Of a stretch of 64,000 nucleotides of DNA, positions 1 to 8,509 are shown piece after piece. Under the pieces are notes generated by a model that had not been told where the DNA came from, made no database searches, and was given only the letters and a program-made list of their open reading frames with translations. How positions within the stretch are numbered: position 1 is the stretch's first letter; the number at the start of each line of letters is the position of its first letter. Source of the DNA: Mycobacterium sp. IDR2000157661 (GTDB lineage Bacteria; Actinomycetota; Actinomycetes; Mycobacteriales; Mycobacteriaceae); NCBI RefSeq assembly GCF_022317005.1, contig NZ_CP081006.1:2604001-2668000 (forward strand), in the 5' to 3' direction. The position numbers were made by a program, and so were the translations under genes.

Positions 1-1
1 G

Positions 2-1009
2 GTCGGCTTCCTCACCATCCCGATGTACTTCGGCGCGGAACTGGTCAAGGTCACGCCGATGGACTTCCTGCGCGACACGCTGCTGTGGGCCAAGCTCATC
101 GACAAGTACAAGGGCACCATGACCGCCGCGCCGAACTTCGCCTACGCGCTGTTCGCCAAGCGGCTCCGGCGCCAGGCCAAGCCGGGCGAGTTCGACCTGT
201 CCACGCTGCGTTTCGCGCTGTCGGGGGCCGAACCGGTCGAGCCCGCCGATGTCGAGGACCTCATCGACGCGGGCAAGCCGTTCGGCCTGCGGCCCGAGGC
301 CATCCTGCCTGCCTACGGCATGGCCGAGACCACGCTGGCGGTTTCGTTCTCGCCGTGCAACGCCGGCCTCGTGGTGGACGAGGTCGACGCCGACCTGCTC
401 GCCGCGCTGCGCCGCGCCGTGCCCGCGTCCAAGGGCAACACCCGGCGACTCGCCTCCCTCGGCCCGCTGCTCAAGGACCTCGAGGCGCGGGTGATCGACG
501 AGCACGGCAACGTGATGCCTACGCGCGGCGTCGGGGTGATCGAGCTGCGCGGTGAGAGCCTGACACCGGGCTACCTCACGATGGGCGGCTTCATTCCGGC
601 GCAGGACGAGCACGGCTGGTACGACACCGGCGACCTCGGCTACATCACCGACGAAGGCAACATCGTGGTGTGCGGCCGCGTCAAGGACGTCATCATCATG
701 GCCGGCCGCAACATCTACCCGACCGACATCGAGCGCGCCGCATGCCGCGTCGACGGCGTGCGCCCCGGTTGCTCCGTCGCGGTTCGTCTGGACGCCGGCC
801 ACGCCCGCGAGACGTTCGCCGTCGCCGTCGAGTCCAACAACTGGCAGGACCCCAACGAAGTGCACCGCATCGAGCGGCAGGTCGCCCACGAGGTCGTCGC
901 CGAGGTCGACGTGCGGCCTCGCAACGTGGTGGTGCTCGGGCCGGGGACCATCCCGAAGACGCCGTCGGGCAAGCTGCGCCGCAGCACCTCCGTCTCGCTC
1001 GTCACATAG
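2..1009 (+). CDS. pks16: Fatty-acyl-AMP ligase, 3' part (5' end outside window)
   Basis: Adenylate-forming enzyme of the FAAL/acyl-CoA synthetase superfamily, which activates a fatty acid as acyl-AMP. The reading frame is open from base 2, so the N-terminal part is missing; about 335 residues remain. Visible motifs are AYGMAETT (A5-like), YDTGDLGY (A7), [16 protein letters not shown] (A8) and KTPSGKLRR near the C-terminus with the A10 catalytic Lys. The gene sits close to pth, as pks16 (Rv1013) does in M. tuberculosis, and the C-terminal sequence resembles Pks16 from memory; despite its name, Pks16 is an AMP ligase rather than a polyketide synthase. The natural substrate cannot be read from sequence. 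Confidence 0.85.
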   Translation, partial: VGFLTIPMYFGAELVKVTPMDFLRDTLLWAKLIDKYKGTMTAAPNFAYALFAKRLRRQAKPGEFDLSTLRFALSGAEPVEPADVEDLIDAGKPFGLRPEAILPAYGMAETTLAVSFSPCNAGLVVDEVDADLLAALRRAVPASKGNTRRLASLGPLLKDLEARVIDEHGNVMPTRGVGVIELRGESLTPGYLTMGGFIPAQDEHGWYDTGDLGYITDEGNIVVCGRVKDVIIMAGRNIYPTDIERAACRVDGVRPGCSVAVRLDAGHARETFAVAVESNNWQDPNEVHRIERQVAHEVVAEVDVRPRNVVVLGPGTIPKTPSGKLRRSTSVSLVT

Positions 1010-1097
1010 TCCTTGCGCGAGAGTGCTTGTGCTGCGCACGCTCGCCCGTCATTAAACAAGTGGTTCGGTGTCGCCGGGTGTGGATACCTTCTTTGCC

Positions 1098-2054
1098 ATG
1101 TCCTGTGTTCCTGCCGTCGAAGCCGTCGATCTGGTGAAGCGCTTCGGCGCGAACCCGGCGGTCGACGGCGTCAGCTTCTCGGTCCCGCCCGGCACCGTGC
1201 TGGGTCTGCTCGGCCCCAACGGCGCAGGCAAGACCACAACGGTGCGGATGATGACCACACTGACCGAACCGACCAGCGGGACGGCGCGGGTCGCCGGGTA
1301 CGACGTCGTTCGGGAGCCGGACATGGTCCGACGCAGCATGGGGCTGACGGGCCAGGTCGCCACGGTGGACGAACTGCTGACCGGCCGGGAGAACATCCGG
1401 ATGATCGGCGGCCTCTACGGCATCCGCAAGAAGGATCTGAAGCGGCTGGGAGACGAACTGCTGCAACGGTTTTCGATCGCCGACGCCGCGGACCGCGTGG
1501 TGAGGTCGTACTCGGGTGGCATGCGGCGCAGGCTCGATCTCGCGGTGAGCCTGCTGGCCTCGCCGCCGGTGCTGTTTCTCGACGAGCCCACCACCGGTCT
1601 GGACCCGCGCAGCCGCAGCGAGCTGTGGGATGCGCTGCGCGGGCTGGTGAATCAAGGCACGACGCTGCTGCTGACCACCCAGTACCTGGAGGAAGCCGAT
1701 CAGTTGGCCGACAACATCGTCGTGATCGACAAGGGCCGCATCATCGCCGAGGGTTCCCCGCTGCAACTCAAGCAGCAGGCGGGCAAGGCGAGCCTCGTCG
1801 TCACCGTGACGAACGCCGAAGATCTGCCCGCCGCGCAGGCGCTGCTCGCCAAGACGGGGGCGGAGGTCTTCGTCGACGCAGGCGCGCGGGAGCTGACGGC
1901 CGCCGCCGACGGGCTGGCCGACATGGTCCGCGTCGCGGGCTGGCTTCGCGACAGCAACATCGACGTCGACGACATCGGACTGTCCCGGCCCAGCCTCGAC
2001 GACGTCTTCCTCAGCCTCACCGGTCACCGCACGGAAGAGGAGGTCGACACATGA
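1098..2054 (+). CDS. DrrA-like ABC transporter ATP-binding protein
   Basis: Nucleotide-binding subunit of an ABC-2 type exporter of the daunorubicin-resistance (DrrA) family. It has Walker A (GPNGAGKTTT), the signature YSGGMRRRLDLA and Walker B (VLFLDEPTTGLD). TTQYLEEAD follows, with Gln at the usual switch-His position, which is common in DrrA proteins. I chose the ATG at 1098 because the family fold starts with VEAVDLVKRFG; an in-frame GTG at 1068 would add ten unlikely residues. The C-terminal 100 residues form the extension typical of the family. It is followed by the permease gene at 2128, with a mini-ORF bridging the two. Substrate unknown; mycobacterial relatives export lipids or drugs. 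Confidence 0.88.
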   Translation: MSCVPAVEAVDLVKRFGANPAVDGVSFSVPPGTVLGLLGPNGAGKTTTVRMMTTLTEPTSGTARVAGYDVVREPDMVRRSMGLTGQVATVDELLTGRENIRMIGGLYGIRKKDLKRLGDELLQRFSIADAADRVVRSYSGGMRRRLDLAVSLLASPPVLFLDEPTTGLDPRSRSELWDALRGLVNQGTTLLLTTQYLEEADQLADNIVVIDKGRIIAEGSPLQLKQQAGKASLVVTVTNAEDLPAAQALLAKTGAEVFVDAGARELTAAADGLADMVRVAGWLRDSNIDVDDIGLSRPSLDDVFLSLTGHRTEEEVDT

Positions 2055-2131
2055 CTGCCCGGAGACGACGACGAGTGAGGATCGCAGCGAGGAACGAGCG
2101 AGGACCGGAGCGAGAAGGAGTCGACACATGA
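2051..2131 (+). repeat. MIRU-like mini-ORF bridging the two ABC genes
   Basis: An ATG at 2051 overlaps the stop of the ATPase gene (ATGA). It opens a 26-codon basic peptide (MTARRRRRVRIAARNERG...) whose TGA at 2129-2131 overlaps the ATG of the permease (ATGA). The 13-bp sequence GTCGACACATGAC occurs at both ends (2043-2055 and 2120-2132), giving a 77-bp period, and the interior is purine-rich with repeated GCGAGGA words. Mycobacterial interspersed repetitive units are known to be roughly 50-100 bp, to lie inside operons, and to encode small ORFs overlapping the flanking stop and start codons. The fit to that class is structural; I have not compared it with a MIRU consensus. Confidence 0.6.
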
Positions 2132-2976
2132 CCACCGTCGCGACACAACCCCGCGACCGGGTCGAGCCCGTACCGACGCGACGCACCAACGTCGCCCAGC
2201 AGTCGTGGATCATGGTCAAGCGCAACATGCTCCACACCAAGCGAATGCCCGAGATGCTCAGCGACGTCACGGTGCAGCCCATCATGTTCGTGTTGCTGTT
2301 CGCGTTCGTGTTCGGGGCGTCGATCGTCAACCCCGGCGGCACCAACTACCGCGAGTTCCTGCTACCCGGCATCATGGCGCAGACCATCGTGTTCTCGGCC
2401 TTCGTGGTCGCGTCCGGCATCACCGCCGACGTGGAGAAGGGCATCATCGACCGCTTCCGGTCGCTGCCGATATCCCGGTCCTCGGTGCTCATCGGGCGCA
2501 GTATCGCCAGCCTGATCCACTCCTCGCTCGGAGTGCTGGTGATGGCGGTGACCGGGTTGGCGATCGGATGGCGGATCCGCAACAGCGTCGGCGAGGCGGT
2601 GCTCGCGTTCGCGTTGGTGCTGCTGTTCGGCTTCGGGATGATCTGGTTCGGCATATTGATCGGCTCCCTGCTCCGCAGCGTGGAGGCCGTCAACGGCGTG
2701 ATGTTCACCGTGTTGTTCCCGATCACGTTCCTGGCCAACACCTTCGTGCCGACCGAGCCCATGCCGCACTGGCTGCGCGTCATCGCCGAGTGGAATCCGG
2801 TGTCGTCGCTGGCGCAGACGATGCGGGAGTTGTGGGGCAACGGCGCCCCTGCACCGCCGAGCGCTCAGCTGCCGCTGCACCATCCGGTGCTGGCCACCAT
2901 CCTCTGGTCGCTGGCGTTGACCGCGGTCTTCGCGCCGTTCGCCCTGCGTGCCTACGCCCGCCGGACAGGAAGCTAG
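2128..2976 (+). CDS. ABC-2 type transporter permease (DrrB/DrrC-like)
   Basis: Membrane subunit of the exporter, 282 residues. After a hydrophilic N-terminus of about 40 residues there are about six hydrophobic segments (for example around residues 50-70, 85-110, 130-150, 160-185, 190-215 and 255-275), the usual ABC-2 membrane topology. The family motif region VEKGIIDRFRSLPISRSSVL follows the second segment. It starts with ATG preceded by GAAGGAG (about 8 nt) and is translationally linked to the ATPase gene through the mini-ORF at 2051-2131. It pairs with the DrrA-like subunit to form a complete exporter. Confidence 0.87.
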   Translation: MTTVATQPRDRVEPVPTRRTNVAQQSWIMVKRNMLHTKRMPEMLSDVTVQPIMFVLLFAFVFGASIVNPGGTNYREFLLPGIMAQTIVFSAFVVASGITADVEKGIIDRFRSLPISRSSVLIGRSIASLIHSSLGVLVMAVTGLAIGWRIRNSVGEAVLAFALVLLFGFGMIWFGILIGSLLRSVEAVNGVMFTVLFPITFLANTFVPTEPMPHWLRVIAEWNPVSSLAQTMRELWGNGAPAPPSAQLPLHHPVLATILWSLALTAVFAPFALRAYARRTGS

Positions 2977-2991
2977 CCGCCCATCGCACCG

Positions 2992-3020
2992 GCTGAGTAT
3001 TTATGACTATACTCAGCTCT
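2992..3020 (+). promoter_or_regulatory. Leaderless promoter with 9-bp inverted repeat
   Basis: GCTGAGTAT (2992-3000) and ATACTCAGC (3009-3017) form a perfect 9-bp inverted repeat with an 8-nt spacer. The right arm contains TATACT (3008-3013), a near-consensus -10 box, followed by exactly seven bases before the ATG at 3021. This is the spacing expected if transcription begins on the start codon. The palindrome overlaps the -10, so a dimeric repressor bound here would block initiation. The regulator is unknown. Confidence 0.6.
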
Positions 3021-4049
3021 ATGCAGCAGCTCCCCGCCCGGCTCGCCGACCATCCGACCGTGCGCGCGGTGCGCAGCCGAACGCCCGACAGCCCCGGCGT
3101 CATCGACGTCGACTGGCTCCGCGACGTCTGCCTCGACGCGGGCGTCGACGACGTCGCGTTCGCCGCCGTGGACGATCCGGCACTCGACTCCGAGCGCGAG
3201 CACGTCGACGCGGCCCTGCCGGGTGCGCGCAGCTACGTCTCGCTCGTGGTGAAGATGAACCGCGACAACGTGCGCTCGACCGCGCGTAGCGTCGCCAACC
3301 AGGAGTTCCACCGCAGCGGCGAGATCATGAACGAGGCCGCGCACCGCATCACGCGCGCGTTGCAGGACGCGGGCTATCGCGTGATCAACCCGTCGATGTC
3401 GTTTCCGATGGAGATGGACCGCTTCCCGGGCCGTATCTGGGTGGTCGCGCACAAACCCGTCGCGGTGGCGGCCGGCCTCGGTGTCATGGGTATCCACCGC
3501 AACGTCATCCATCCCAGGTTCGGCAACTTCATCCTGCTCGGCACCGTCATCGTGGCGGCGCCGATCAGCAGTTACGGAGAGCCGCTTGACTATTCGCCGT
3601 GCCTGGAGTGCAAGCTGTGCGTCGCCGCGTGTCCCGTCGGCGCGATCAAGAAGACCGGCGAGTTCGACTTCTTCGCCTGCTCCACCCATAACTACCGCGA
3701 GTTCATGGGCGGCTTCACCGACTGGGCGCAGACGATCGCCGACAGCGACGACGCCGCCGACTTCCGGTCCCGCGTCACCGACTCCGAGAACGCGTCGATG
3801 TGGCAGAGCCTGTCGTTCAAGGCCAACTACAAGGCCGCTTACTGTCTGGCGGTGTGCCCGGCGGGCGAGGAGGTCATCGAGCCGTACCTCAACGACCGCA
3901 AAGGCTTCATGGATCTGGTGCTCAAACCGCTGCAGGAGAAGAAGGAGACGCTCTACGTCCTGCCCCACTCGGCGGCCAAGGAGCACGCCGAGCGCCGCTT
4001 CCCGCACAAGCAGGTGAAGGTAGTCGACAGCGGCATCGGCGGCCGGTGA
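3021..4049 (+). CDS. 4Fe-4S protein, QueG/reductive-dehalogenase-like
   Basis: Soluble iron-sulfur protein, 342 residues, resembling the family that includes epoxyqueuosine reductase and corrinoid reductive dehalogenases. The ferredoxin motif CLECKLCVAACPVGAI lies around residues 195-210. A second Cys group (FFACS, and AYCLAVCPAG around residue 275) could help ligate another cluster. The ATG at 3021 is preferred over ATG 3003 because the -10 box TATACT at 3008-3013 lies between them, so a transcript from it would begin at 3021. The reaction is unknown, and a cobalamin-binding domain is not obvious. It is convergent with pth, 13 nt away. Confidence 0.75.
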   Translation: MQQLPARLADHPTVRAVRSRTPDSPGVIDVDWLRDVCLDAGVDDVAFAAVDDPALDSEREHVDAALPGARSYVSLVVKMNRDNVRSTARSVANQEFHRSGEIMNEAAHRITRALQDAGYRVINPSMSFPMEMDRFPGRIWVVAHKPVAVAAGLGVMGIHRNVIHPRFGNFILLGTVIVAAPISSYGEPLDYSPCLECKLCVAACPVGAIKKTGEFDFFACSTHNYREFMGGFTDWAQTIADSDDAADFRSRVTDSENASMWQSLSFKANYKAAYCLAVCPAGEEVIEPYLNDRKGFMDLVLKPLQEKKETLYVLPHSAAKEHAERRFPHKQVKVVDSGIGGR

Positions 4050-4062
4050 AGCGGAAAACTGT

Positions 4063-4641
4063 TCAGCCCCAGGCGTGCACGATGTTCTGCGCCGGCTCGA
4101 GCCCCTGGCCCACCAGCAACTCGACGGCGTCGGCGGCCTGCTCGCAGATCGTCGGGATCTCTTTCCACTCGCCGGAACTGAACGTGCTGAGCACGTAGTC
4201 GGCACCGCTCATCCGCCCCGGCGGTCGTCCGATGCCGATCCGCACCCGCGCAAAGTCATTGCTGCCCAGCGCCGAACCCACCGACCGCAGGCCGTTGTGG
4301 CCCGCGACACCACCGCCGAACTTGAGCCGTATCCGGCCGAAGTCGATGTCGAGTTCGTCGTGGATGACGATGACGTCGGCCGGCGGGATCGAGTAGAACT
4401 TGGCCAGCGGCCCGACCTGTCGGCCCGACTCGTTCATGTAGCAGCGCGGTTTGGCCAGCACCAGCGGCCGTCCGCCGAGGCGGCCCGTGACCGCCTCGGC
4501 GCCCGACTTCTTGTGCAACTTGAACCCCGAGCCGATGCGGTCGGCGAGGATGTCGGCGACGAGGAACCCGACGTTGTGCCGGGTGGTGGCATACCGCGGC
4601 CCCGGGTTGCCAAGGCCGACCACCAGTTGGGGTTCGGCCAT
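4063..4641 (-). CDS. pth: Peptidyl-tRNA hydrolase
   Basis: Cleaves peptidyl-tRNA released by stalled ribosomes and recycles tRNA. The 192-residue protein has the full catalytic set: Asn12 (GLGNPG), His22 (TTRHNVGF) and Asp95 (VIHDELD). Length and start match the bacterial family. It lies 6 nt downstream of rplY on the same strand, the conserved actinobacterial rplY-pth pair, so the two are almost certainly cotranscribed. Confidence 0.97.
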   Translation of the reverse strand: MAEPQLVVGLGNPGPRYATTRHNVGFLVADILADRIGSGFKLHKKSGAEAVTGRLGGRPLVLAKPRCYMNESGRQVGPLAKFYSIPPADVIVIHDELDIDFGRIRLKFGGGVAGHNGLRSVGSALGSNDFARVRIGIGRPPGRMSGADYVLSTFSSGEWKEIPTICEQAADAVELLVGQGLEPAQNIVHAWG

Positions 4642-4647
4642 GCCGGA

Positions 4648-5337
4648 CTACTCGGACTCTTCGGCGGGCGCCTCGGCCGCCTCGCCCTCGCCCTCGGCTT
4701 CCGCCTCGGCAGCTTCGGCCTCGGCGGCCTCGGCGGCCTGCTCCTCGAGCGACTCGCCGCCGCCCTCGGCCTCGAGTTCCTCCTCCGTCGGCGCGGCGAC
4801 GACGTTGACCACCAGCGTCTCCGGATCCGAAACCAGCGTCACACCGGACGGCAACTCGATCGAGCCTGCGGTGAACTGGGTGCCGATCTGGGCGCCCTCG
4901 ATCGAGACCGTCAGCTGCTGGGGGATGGACACGGCGTCGGCCTCGACCTCGATGGTGTTGGCGTCCTGGGTGACCAGCGAGCCCGGCTCCGCGTCACCTT
5001 CCACGACGACGTTGACCTCGACGGTCACCTTCTCGCCGCGCTTGACGACCAGCAGATCGGCGTGGGTGATCGTGCGCCGGATCGGGTGGATGTCGAGCGC
5101 CTTGGTCAGCGCGAGCTGCTCTTTTCCCTCGATGTCCAGCGTGAGCAGGGCGTTCGTGCCCTTGTGGCGCAGCACGGCGGCGAAGTCGTGGGCGTCGAGC
5201 TCCAGGTGCCGCGGATCGGTGCCGTGGCCGTAGAGCACGGCGGGCACCTTGCCGTTGCGGCGGGCGCGGCGCGAGGCGCCCTTACCGGTCTCGGTGCGGA
5301 CCGAAGCGGTCAGGTTGTTGATGGCGTTCTTGGCCAT
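4648..5337 (-). CDS. rplY: 50S ribosomal protein L25 (Ctc/TL5 type)
   Basis: Ribosomal protein that binds 5S rRNA. It is the long Ctc form, 229 residues: N-terminal L25 domain (about 1-95, with [20 protein letters not shown]), a C-terminal beta domain (about 100-185) and a very acidic Ala/Glu tail after residue 185. The ATG at 5337 has GGAG about 9 nt upstream; an upstream in-frame start at 5367 would add ten non-family residues. Two small hairpins lie in the roughly 120-nt leader. Operon partner of pth. Confidence 0.96.
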   Translation of the reverse strand: MAKNAINNLTASVRTETGKGASRRARRNGKVPAVLYGHGTDPRHLELDAHDFAAVLRHKGTNALLTLDIEGKEQLALTKALDIHPIRRTITHADLLVVKRGEKVTVEVNVVVEGDAEPGSLVTQDANTIEVEADAVSIPQQLTVSIEGAQIGTQFTAGSIELPSGVTLVSDPETLVVNVVAAPTEEELEAEGGGESLEEQAAEAAEAEAAEAEAEGEGEAAEAPAEESE

Positions 5338-5340
5338 GAG

Positions 5341-5461
5341 GGGAGTCTCCTGTCGTGTGCTAAGCACGGCCAGGGCTCAACCACTTGAGCTTCGCGTCGA
5401 TAACGGTGGCTCCCGGAATCCTCGGAGAACCGACCCTCGCCGTGATCACCGGCCAGGTTAG
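5341..5461 (-). promoter_or_regulatory. rplY leader with two small hairpins
   Basis: Reading the minus strand, TAACCT (complement of 5456-5461) is a plausible -10 box. The leader contains GCTCAA/TTGAGC (5375-5390, 4-nt loop) and a GTGCT/AGCAC palindrome just before the ribosome-binding site. An autoregulatory ribosomal-protein leader is possible but unproven; the signals are short. Confidence 0.3.
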
Positions 5462-5480
5462 CCGAACACGCTGCTCAGGC

Positions 5481-6371
5481 TCAAATCGGCAGCGGGAACC
5501 TGGTGCCGGTGAGCTGCTCGGATAATTCCCACAGCGCAGTGGCCGTCTTCTCGCTGCGTGCCAGCGGACTGCGCAGCGCTGTCGGCCCAGTGGCGCCCCG
5601 CGCGCCGAACCGCGGCCCGACGAACGTGTCGCCGGGGACGTCGGCGGCCACCGCGTACAGGGTCTGGCGGGCACCGAAGTCCGCGCTCGTCGCGCTCAGC
5701 TTGGTGGCGGCCAGCCAGAAGCGGGTGCCGATCTGGTTGCCCGTCTGCCCCTGCAGGTTGGTCGCCGAGTAGCCGGGATGTGCGGCGATCGCCCTGACCG
5801 GCGACCCGGCGGCGGTGAGACGGCGTTGCAGGTCCTTGGTGAACAGGAGGTTCGCCAGCTTGGACTGTCCGTATGCGGGCCACGCCAGGTAGGGCCGGGC
5901 CTTCCAGTTCAGGTCCTCGAGGTTGATGCGGCCGATGAGGTGCATCATCGACGAGACCGTCACCACCCGGTCCGAGATCTTCGGCAGGAGCAGGTTGGTC
6001 AAGGCGAAGTGGCCCAGGTGGTTGGTGCCGATCTGGCTCTCGAAGCCGTCCTTGGTCAGCGCATACGGCACCGCCATGATGCCTGCGTTGTTGACCAGCA
6101 CGTCGACGGTCTGCACGCCGTCGGCGAACGCCCGCACCGAGGACAGATCCTGCAGGTCGAGTTCGCGGACCTCCACAGGGCCGAACCCGTCACCGGTCAT
6201 CTCCGCCGCGGCGGCGTCGCCTTTGGCCGTGTTGCGAACGGCGAGGATGACCGTCGCGCCGGCGCCGGCCAGTTCCCGCGCGGTCACCAACCCGAGGCCG
6301 CTGTTGGCGCCGGTGACGATTACGGTGCGTCCGGAGAAGGAGGGCAGATCGGCGGCGGTCCAGTCGCTCAT
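5481..6371 (-). CDS. Short-chain dehydrogenase/reductase, retinol-dehydrogenase-like
   Basis: NAD(P)-dependent oxidoreductase, 296 residues. It has the cofactor motif TGANSGLG (about residues 18-25), NNAG in the VLVNNAGIM strand, catalytic Ser in VTVSSMMH and the YGQSK motif with the catalytic Tyr and Lys. The length and the LxxLNW insert place it with the extended retinol/protochlorophyllide-reductase-like SDRs. ATG 6371 is preferred to GTG 6377. A 6-bp inverted repeat (CGACTC-TAGT-GAGTCG, 6378-6393) lies immediately upstream and includes TAGAGT on the coding strand, a candidate -10 and operator. Substrate unknown. Confidence 0.85.
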   Translation of the reverse strand: MSDWTAADLPSFSGRTVIVTGANSGLGLVTARELAGAGATVILAVRNTAKGDAAAAEMTGDGFGPVEVRELDLQDLSSVRAFADGVQTVDVLVNNAGIMAVPYALTKDGFESQIGTNHLGHFALTNLLLPKISDRVVTVSSMMHLIGRINLEDLNWKARPYLAWPAYGQSKLANLLFTKDLQRRLTAAGSPVRAIAAHPGYSATNLQGQTGNQIGTRFWLAATKLSATSADFGARQTLYAVAADVPGDTFVGPRFGARGATGPTALRSPLARSEKTATALWELSEQLTGTRFPLPI

Positions 6372-6402
6372 GTGCACCGACTCTAGTGAGTCGCGCCAAG
6401 AA

Positions 6403-7080
6403 CTACCGCGGGGGCGGCGGCGCCTTGGGTTGCGCGACGGTGAAGCCGCCGATGATCGACTCGATGTCGGGCGCCTCCTCGGCGGCCTTGTTCGCGAACC
6501 CGGTGACGGTGAACTGGATGAGATAACGCTGCTTCTCAGGCGGTGCTCCGGTCGCGATGACGATGCGGTTGTAGCTGTGCATCCGGGTGCCGTTGAGGTC
6601 GTAGCTGCCCTCGATCATCGCCGACGGGAATCCCTTGAACGGCTCCATCGACGCGTTGAGCCTCGTGAAGTTCTGCGACATCTCGGCGTCGACGTAACCG
6701 TGCTTGATCGCCTCGTCGACGTCGAAGTCGCCGGTCAGCTTGAGCACCACCAGCATCGCGATCGGGTAGGTGTCGCCCTTGGCGATCACCCGGGTGCCCG
6801 GCGCGAAGTTGGTGTTGAAGTACGGCTCCCACCCCGGCGGTGTCGGGAAGCCGACGGTCAGGTCGGTCAACCTCTCGGGGAACACCGGGTCGCCGACGAC
6901 GCCCTCCTGCTCGAGGAACGCCGCGATCGGTACCGGCTTGCCGGCATCGGGGGCGGTGGTGGTGGTCGGCGACGCCGTCGTCGACCACACCGACTGGTAG
7001 TTGGGCGGTTCTGTGCCGCAGCCCGTCACGGCCGCGAGCGCGACAACACCCGCGACGAGCCCGAAACCGAACCGCTTCAC
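6403..7080 (-). CDS. lpqT: Lipoprotein LpqT
   Basis: Secreted lipoprotein, 225 residues. A signal peptide (VKRFGFGLVAGVVALAAVTG) ends in a lipobox (VTGC), with the Cys at about residue 21 lipidated. The mature protein has a low-complexity Thr/Pro linker and then the LpqN/LpqT-type domain. The GTG at 7080 overlaps the stop of the upstream ArsC-family gene by 4 nt (GTGA), so translation is probably coupled. In M. tuberculosis lpqT lies next to prsA, as nearly here. LpqT has been linked to innate immune modulation, but its biochemical role is not readable from sequence. Confidence 0.9.
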   Translation of the reverse strand: MKRFGFGLVAGVVALAAVTGCGTEPPNYQSVWSTTASPTTTTAPDAGKPVPIAAFLEQEGVVGDPVFPERLTDLTVGFPTPPGWEPYFNTNFAPGTRVIAKGDTYPIAMLVVLKLTGDFDVDEAIKHGYVDAEMSQNFTRLNASMEPFKGFPSAMIEGSYDLNGTRMHSYNRIVIATGAPPEKQRYLIQFTVTGFANKAAEEAPDIESIIGGFTVAQPKAPPPPR

Positions 7081-7430
7081 AAGATCTCGTGCACCGCGTC
7101 GATCGGTCGAGCCAGCCGGGTGCCCTTGGCTGTGACGACGAACGGACGCTCGATCAGGATCGGATGCTCGGCGAGGGCGTCGAGCAGTTCGTCGTCGGAC
7201 GCCGACTCCAGGCCGAGCTCCCGATACAGCGACTCGCGTTTGCGCACCGCGGTCCGCACGTCGATTCCCGCGTCGGCGATCATCTTCGCCAGCTCGGAGC
7301 GCGTCGGCGGGGTCTTCAGGTACTGGATGACCGTCGGTTCGATCTCGTTGTCGCGCAGCAACTCCAGTGTCTTGCGTGAGGTCGAGCACTTCGGGTTGTG
7401 GTAGATCTTGGCCGAGCCTTCGCCGGACAT
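7077..7430 (-). CDS. ArsC-family thioredoxin-fold protein
   Basis: 117-residue protein of the ArsC/Spx/YfgD family with the single redox Cys at residue 15 in YHNPKCSTSRKTLELL. The family uses glutathione, mycothiol or glutaredoxin to reduce arsenate or acts on other thiols. No arsenic operon genes are nearby, so an arsenate reductase assignment is only a family inference. The gene is tightly packed: one base separates it from the prsA stop and it overlaps lpqT by 4 nt. It is absent from this position in M. tuberculosis as I recall, so it is an insertion in the prsA-lpqT operon. Confidence 0.85.
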   Translation of the reverse strand: MSGEGSAKIYHNPKCSTSRKTLELLRDNEIEPTVIQYLKTPPTRSELAKMIADAGIDVRTAVRKRESLYRELGLESASDDELLDALAEHPILIERPFVVTAKGTRLARPIDAVHEIL

Positions 7431-7431
7431 G

Positions 7432-8412
7432 TCAGGCCGACCCGTCGAACAGGCTGGTGACCGAACCGTTGTCGAACACCGCGCGAATGGTGTTGGCCAG
7501 CAGCGGCGCGATCGACAACACGGTCAGCTGGGGGAACTGCTTGTCCTCGCCGATCGGCAGGGTGTTGGTGACGATCACCTCTCGGGCCCCGCACGCGGCA
7601 AGCCGCTCGCTGGCCGGATCCGACAGCACGCCGTGCGTGGCCGCGATGATGACCTCGCCTGCGCCGTCGGCCTTGAGCAGCTTGACCGCCCCGGCGATGG
7701 TGCCGCCGGTGTCGATCATGTCGTCGGTCAGCACGCAGGTCTTGCCGCGCACATCGCCGACGACCCGGTTGGACACGACCTCGTTGGGCTTGAGCGGGTC
7801 ACGGGTCTTGTGGATGAACGCCAGCGGAACGCCGCCCAGCGAGTCGGCCCACTTCTCGGCGACGCGCACCCGGCCCGAGTCGGGGGAGACGACCACCATG
7901 TCGTGGTCGGCGTAGTTCTCGGCGATGTAGCCGGTCAGCAGCTTCTGGGCGCGCATGTGATCGACCGGGCCGTCGAAGAAACCCTGGATCTGGTCGGTGT
8001 GCAGGTCGACCGTGACAATGCGGTCCGCGCCCGCGGTCTTGAGCAGATCGGCGACCAGGCGGGCGGAGATGGGTTCGCGGCCGCGGTGCTTCTTGTCCTG
8101 GCGGGCGTAGGGATAGAACGGCAGGATCGCGGTGATGCGCTTGGCGCTGCCCCGCTTCAGTGCGTCGATCATGATCAGCTGTTCCATCAGGTACTGGTTC
8201 AGCGGCCATGGATGGCTCTGCAGCACGAAGGCGTCGCACCCGCGCACCGACTCGTCGAACCGCACGAAGATCTCGCCGTTGGCGAAGTCCCGCGCCGTCT
8301 GCGCGGTGACTGGAACATCCAGTTCCTTGGCGACCTGCTCAGCGAGTTCGGGGTGCGCCCGACCCGAGAACAACATCAGATTCTTGCGGTTGTCGGTCCA
8401 CTCGGTGCCCAC
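7432..8412 (-). CDS. prsA: Ribose-phosphate pyrophosphokinase
   Basis: Makes PRPP from ribose 5-phosphate and ATP, feeding nucleotide, His and Trp synthesis and, in mycobacteria, decaprenyl-phosphoribose for arabinan. It contains the PRPP synthetase motifs FANGEIFVRF, the flexible-loop region YARQDKKHRGREPI, DLHTDQIQGFFDGPVDH and the PRPP-binding loop DDMIDTGGTIAGA. I chose the GTG at 8412 (325 residues, V-GTEWTDNRKNLML) because mycobacterial PrsA proteins begin at this point; a TTG at 8448 would extend it by 12 residues. It lies downstream of glmU, as in M. tuberculosis. Confidence 0.95.
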   Translation of the reverse strand: MGTEWTDNRKNLMLFSGRAHPELAEQVAKELDVPVTAQTARDFANGEIFVRFDESVRGCDAFVLQSHPWPLNQYLMEQLIMIDALKRGSAKRITAILPFYPYARQDKKHRGREPISARLVADLLKTAGADRIVTVDLHTDQIQGFFDGPVDHMRAQKLLTGYIAENYADHDMVVVSPDSGRVRVAEKWADSLGGVPLAFIHKTRDPLKPNEVVSNRVVGDVRGKTCVLTDDMIDTGGTIAGAVKLLKADGAGEVIIAATHGVLSDPASERLAACGAREVIVTNTLPIGEDKQFPQLTVLSIAPLLANTIRAVFDNGSVTSLFDGSA

Positions 8413-8509
8413 GGTGCGCCCTAATTGTCGGGAATCGATACGGGCCAATCGTACGTAGCGTCACGCGCTACCGGTGCCCGGGTTGCCAGATCATGAACAC
8501 TCGAGGCGC

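Noticed and set aside
670..1137. Arg-rich plus-strand frame inside pks16
   Set aside because: Typical shifted-frame translation of a high-GC gene; the correct frame shows adenylation motifs.
3003..3020. ATG 3003 as start of the Fe-S protein
   Set aside because: It lies upstream of the -10 box (3008-3013), so the transcript from that promoter would not contain it.
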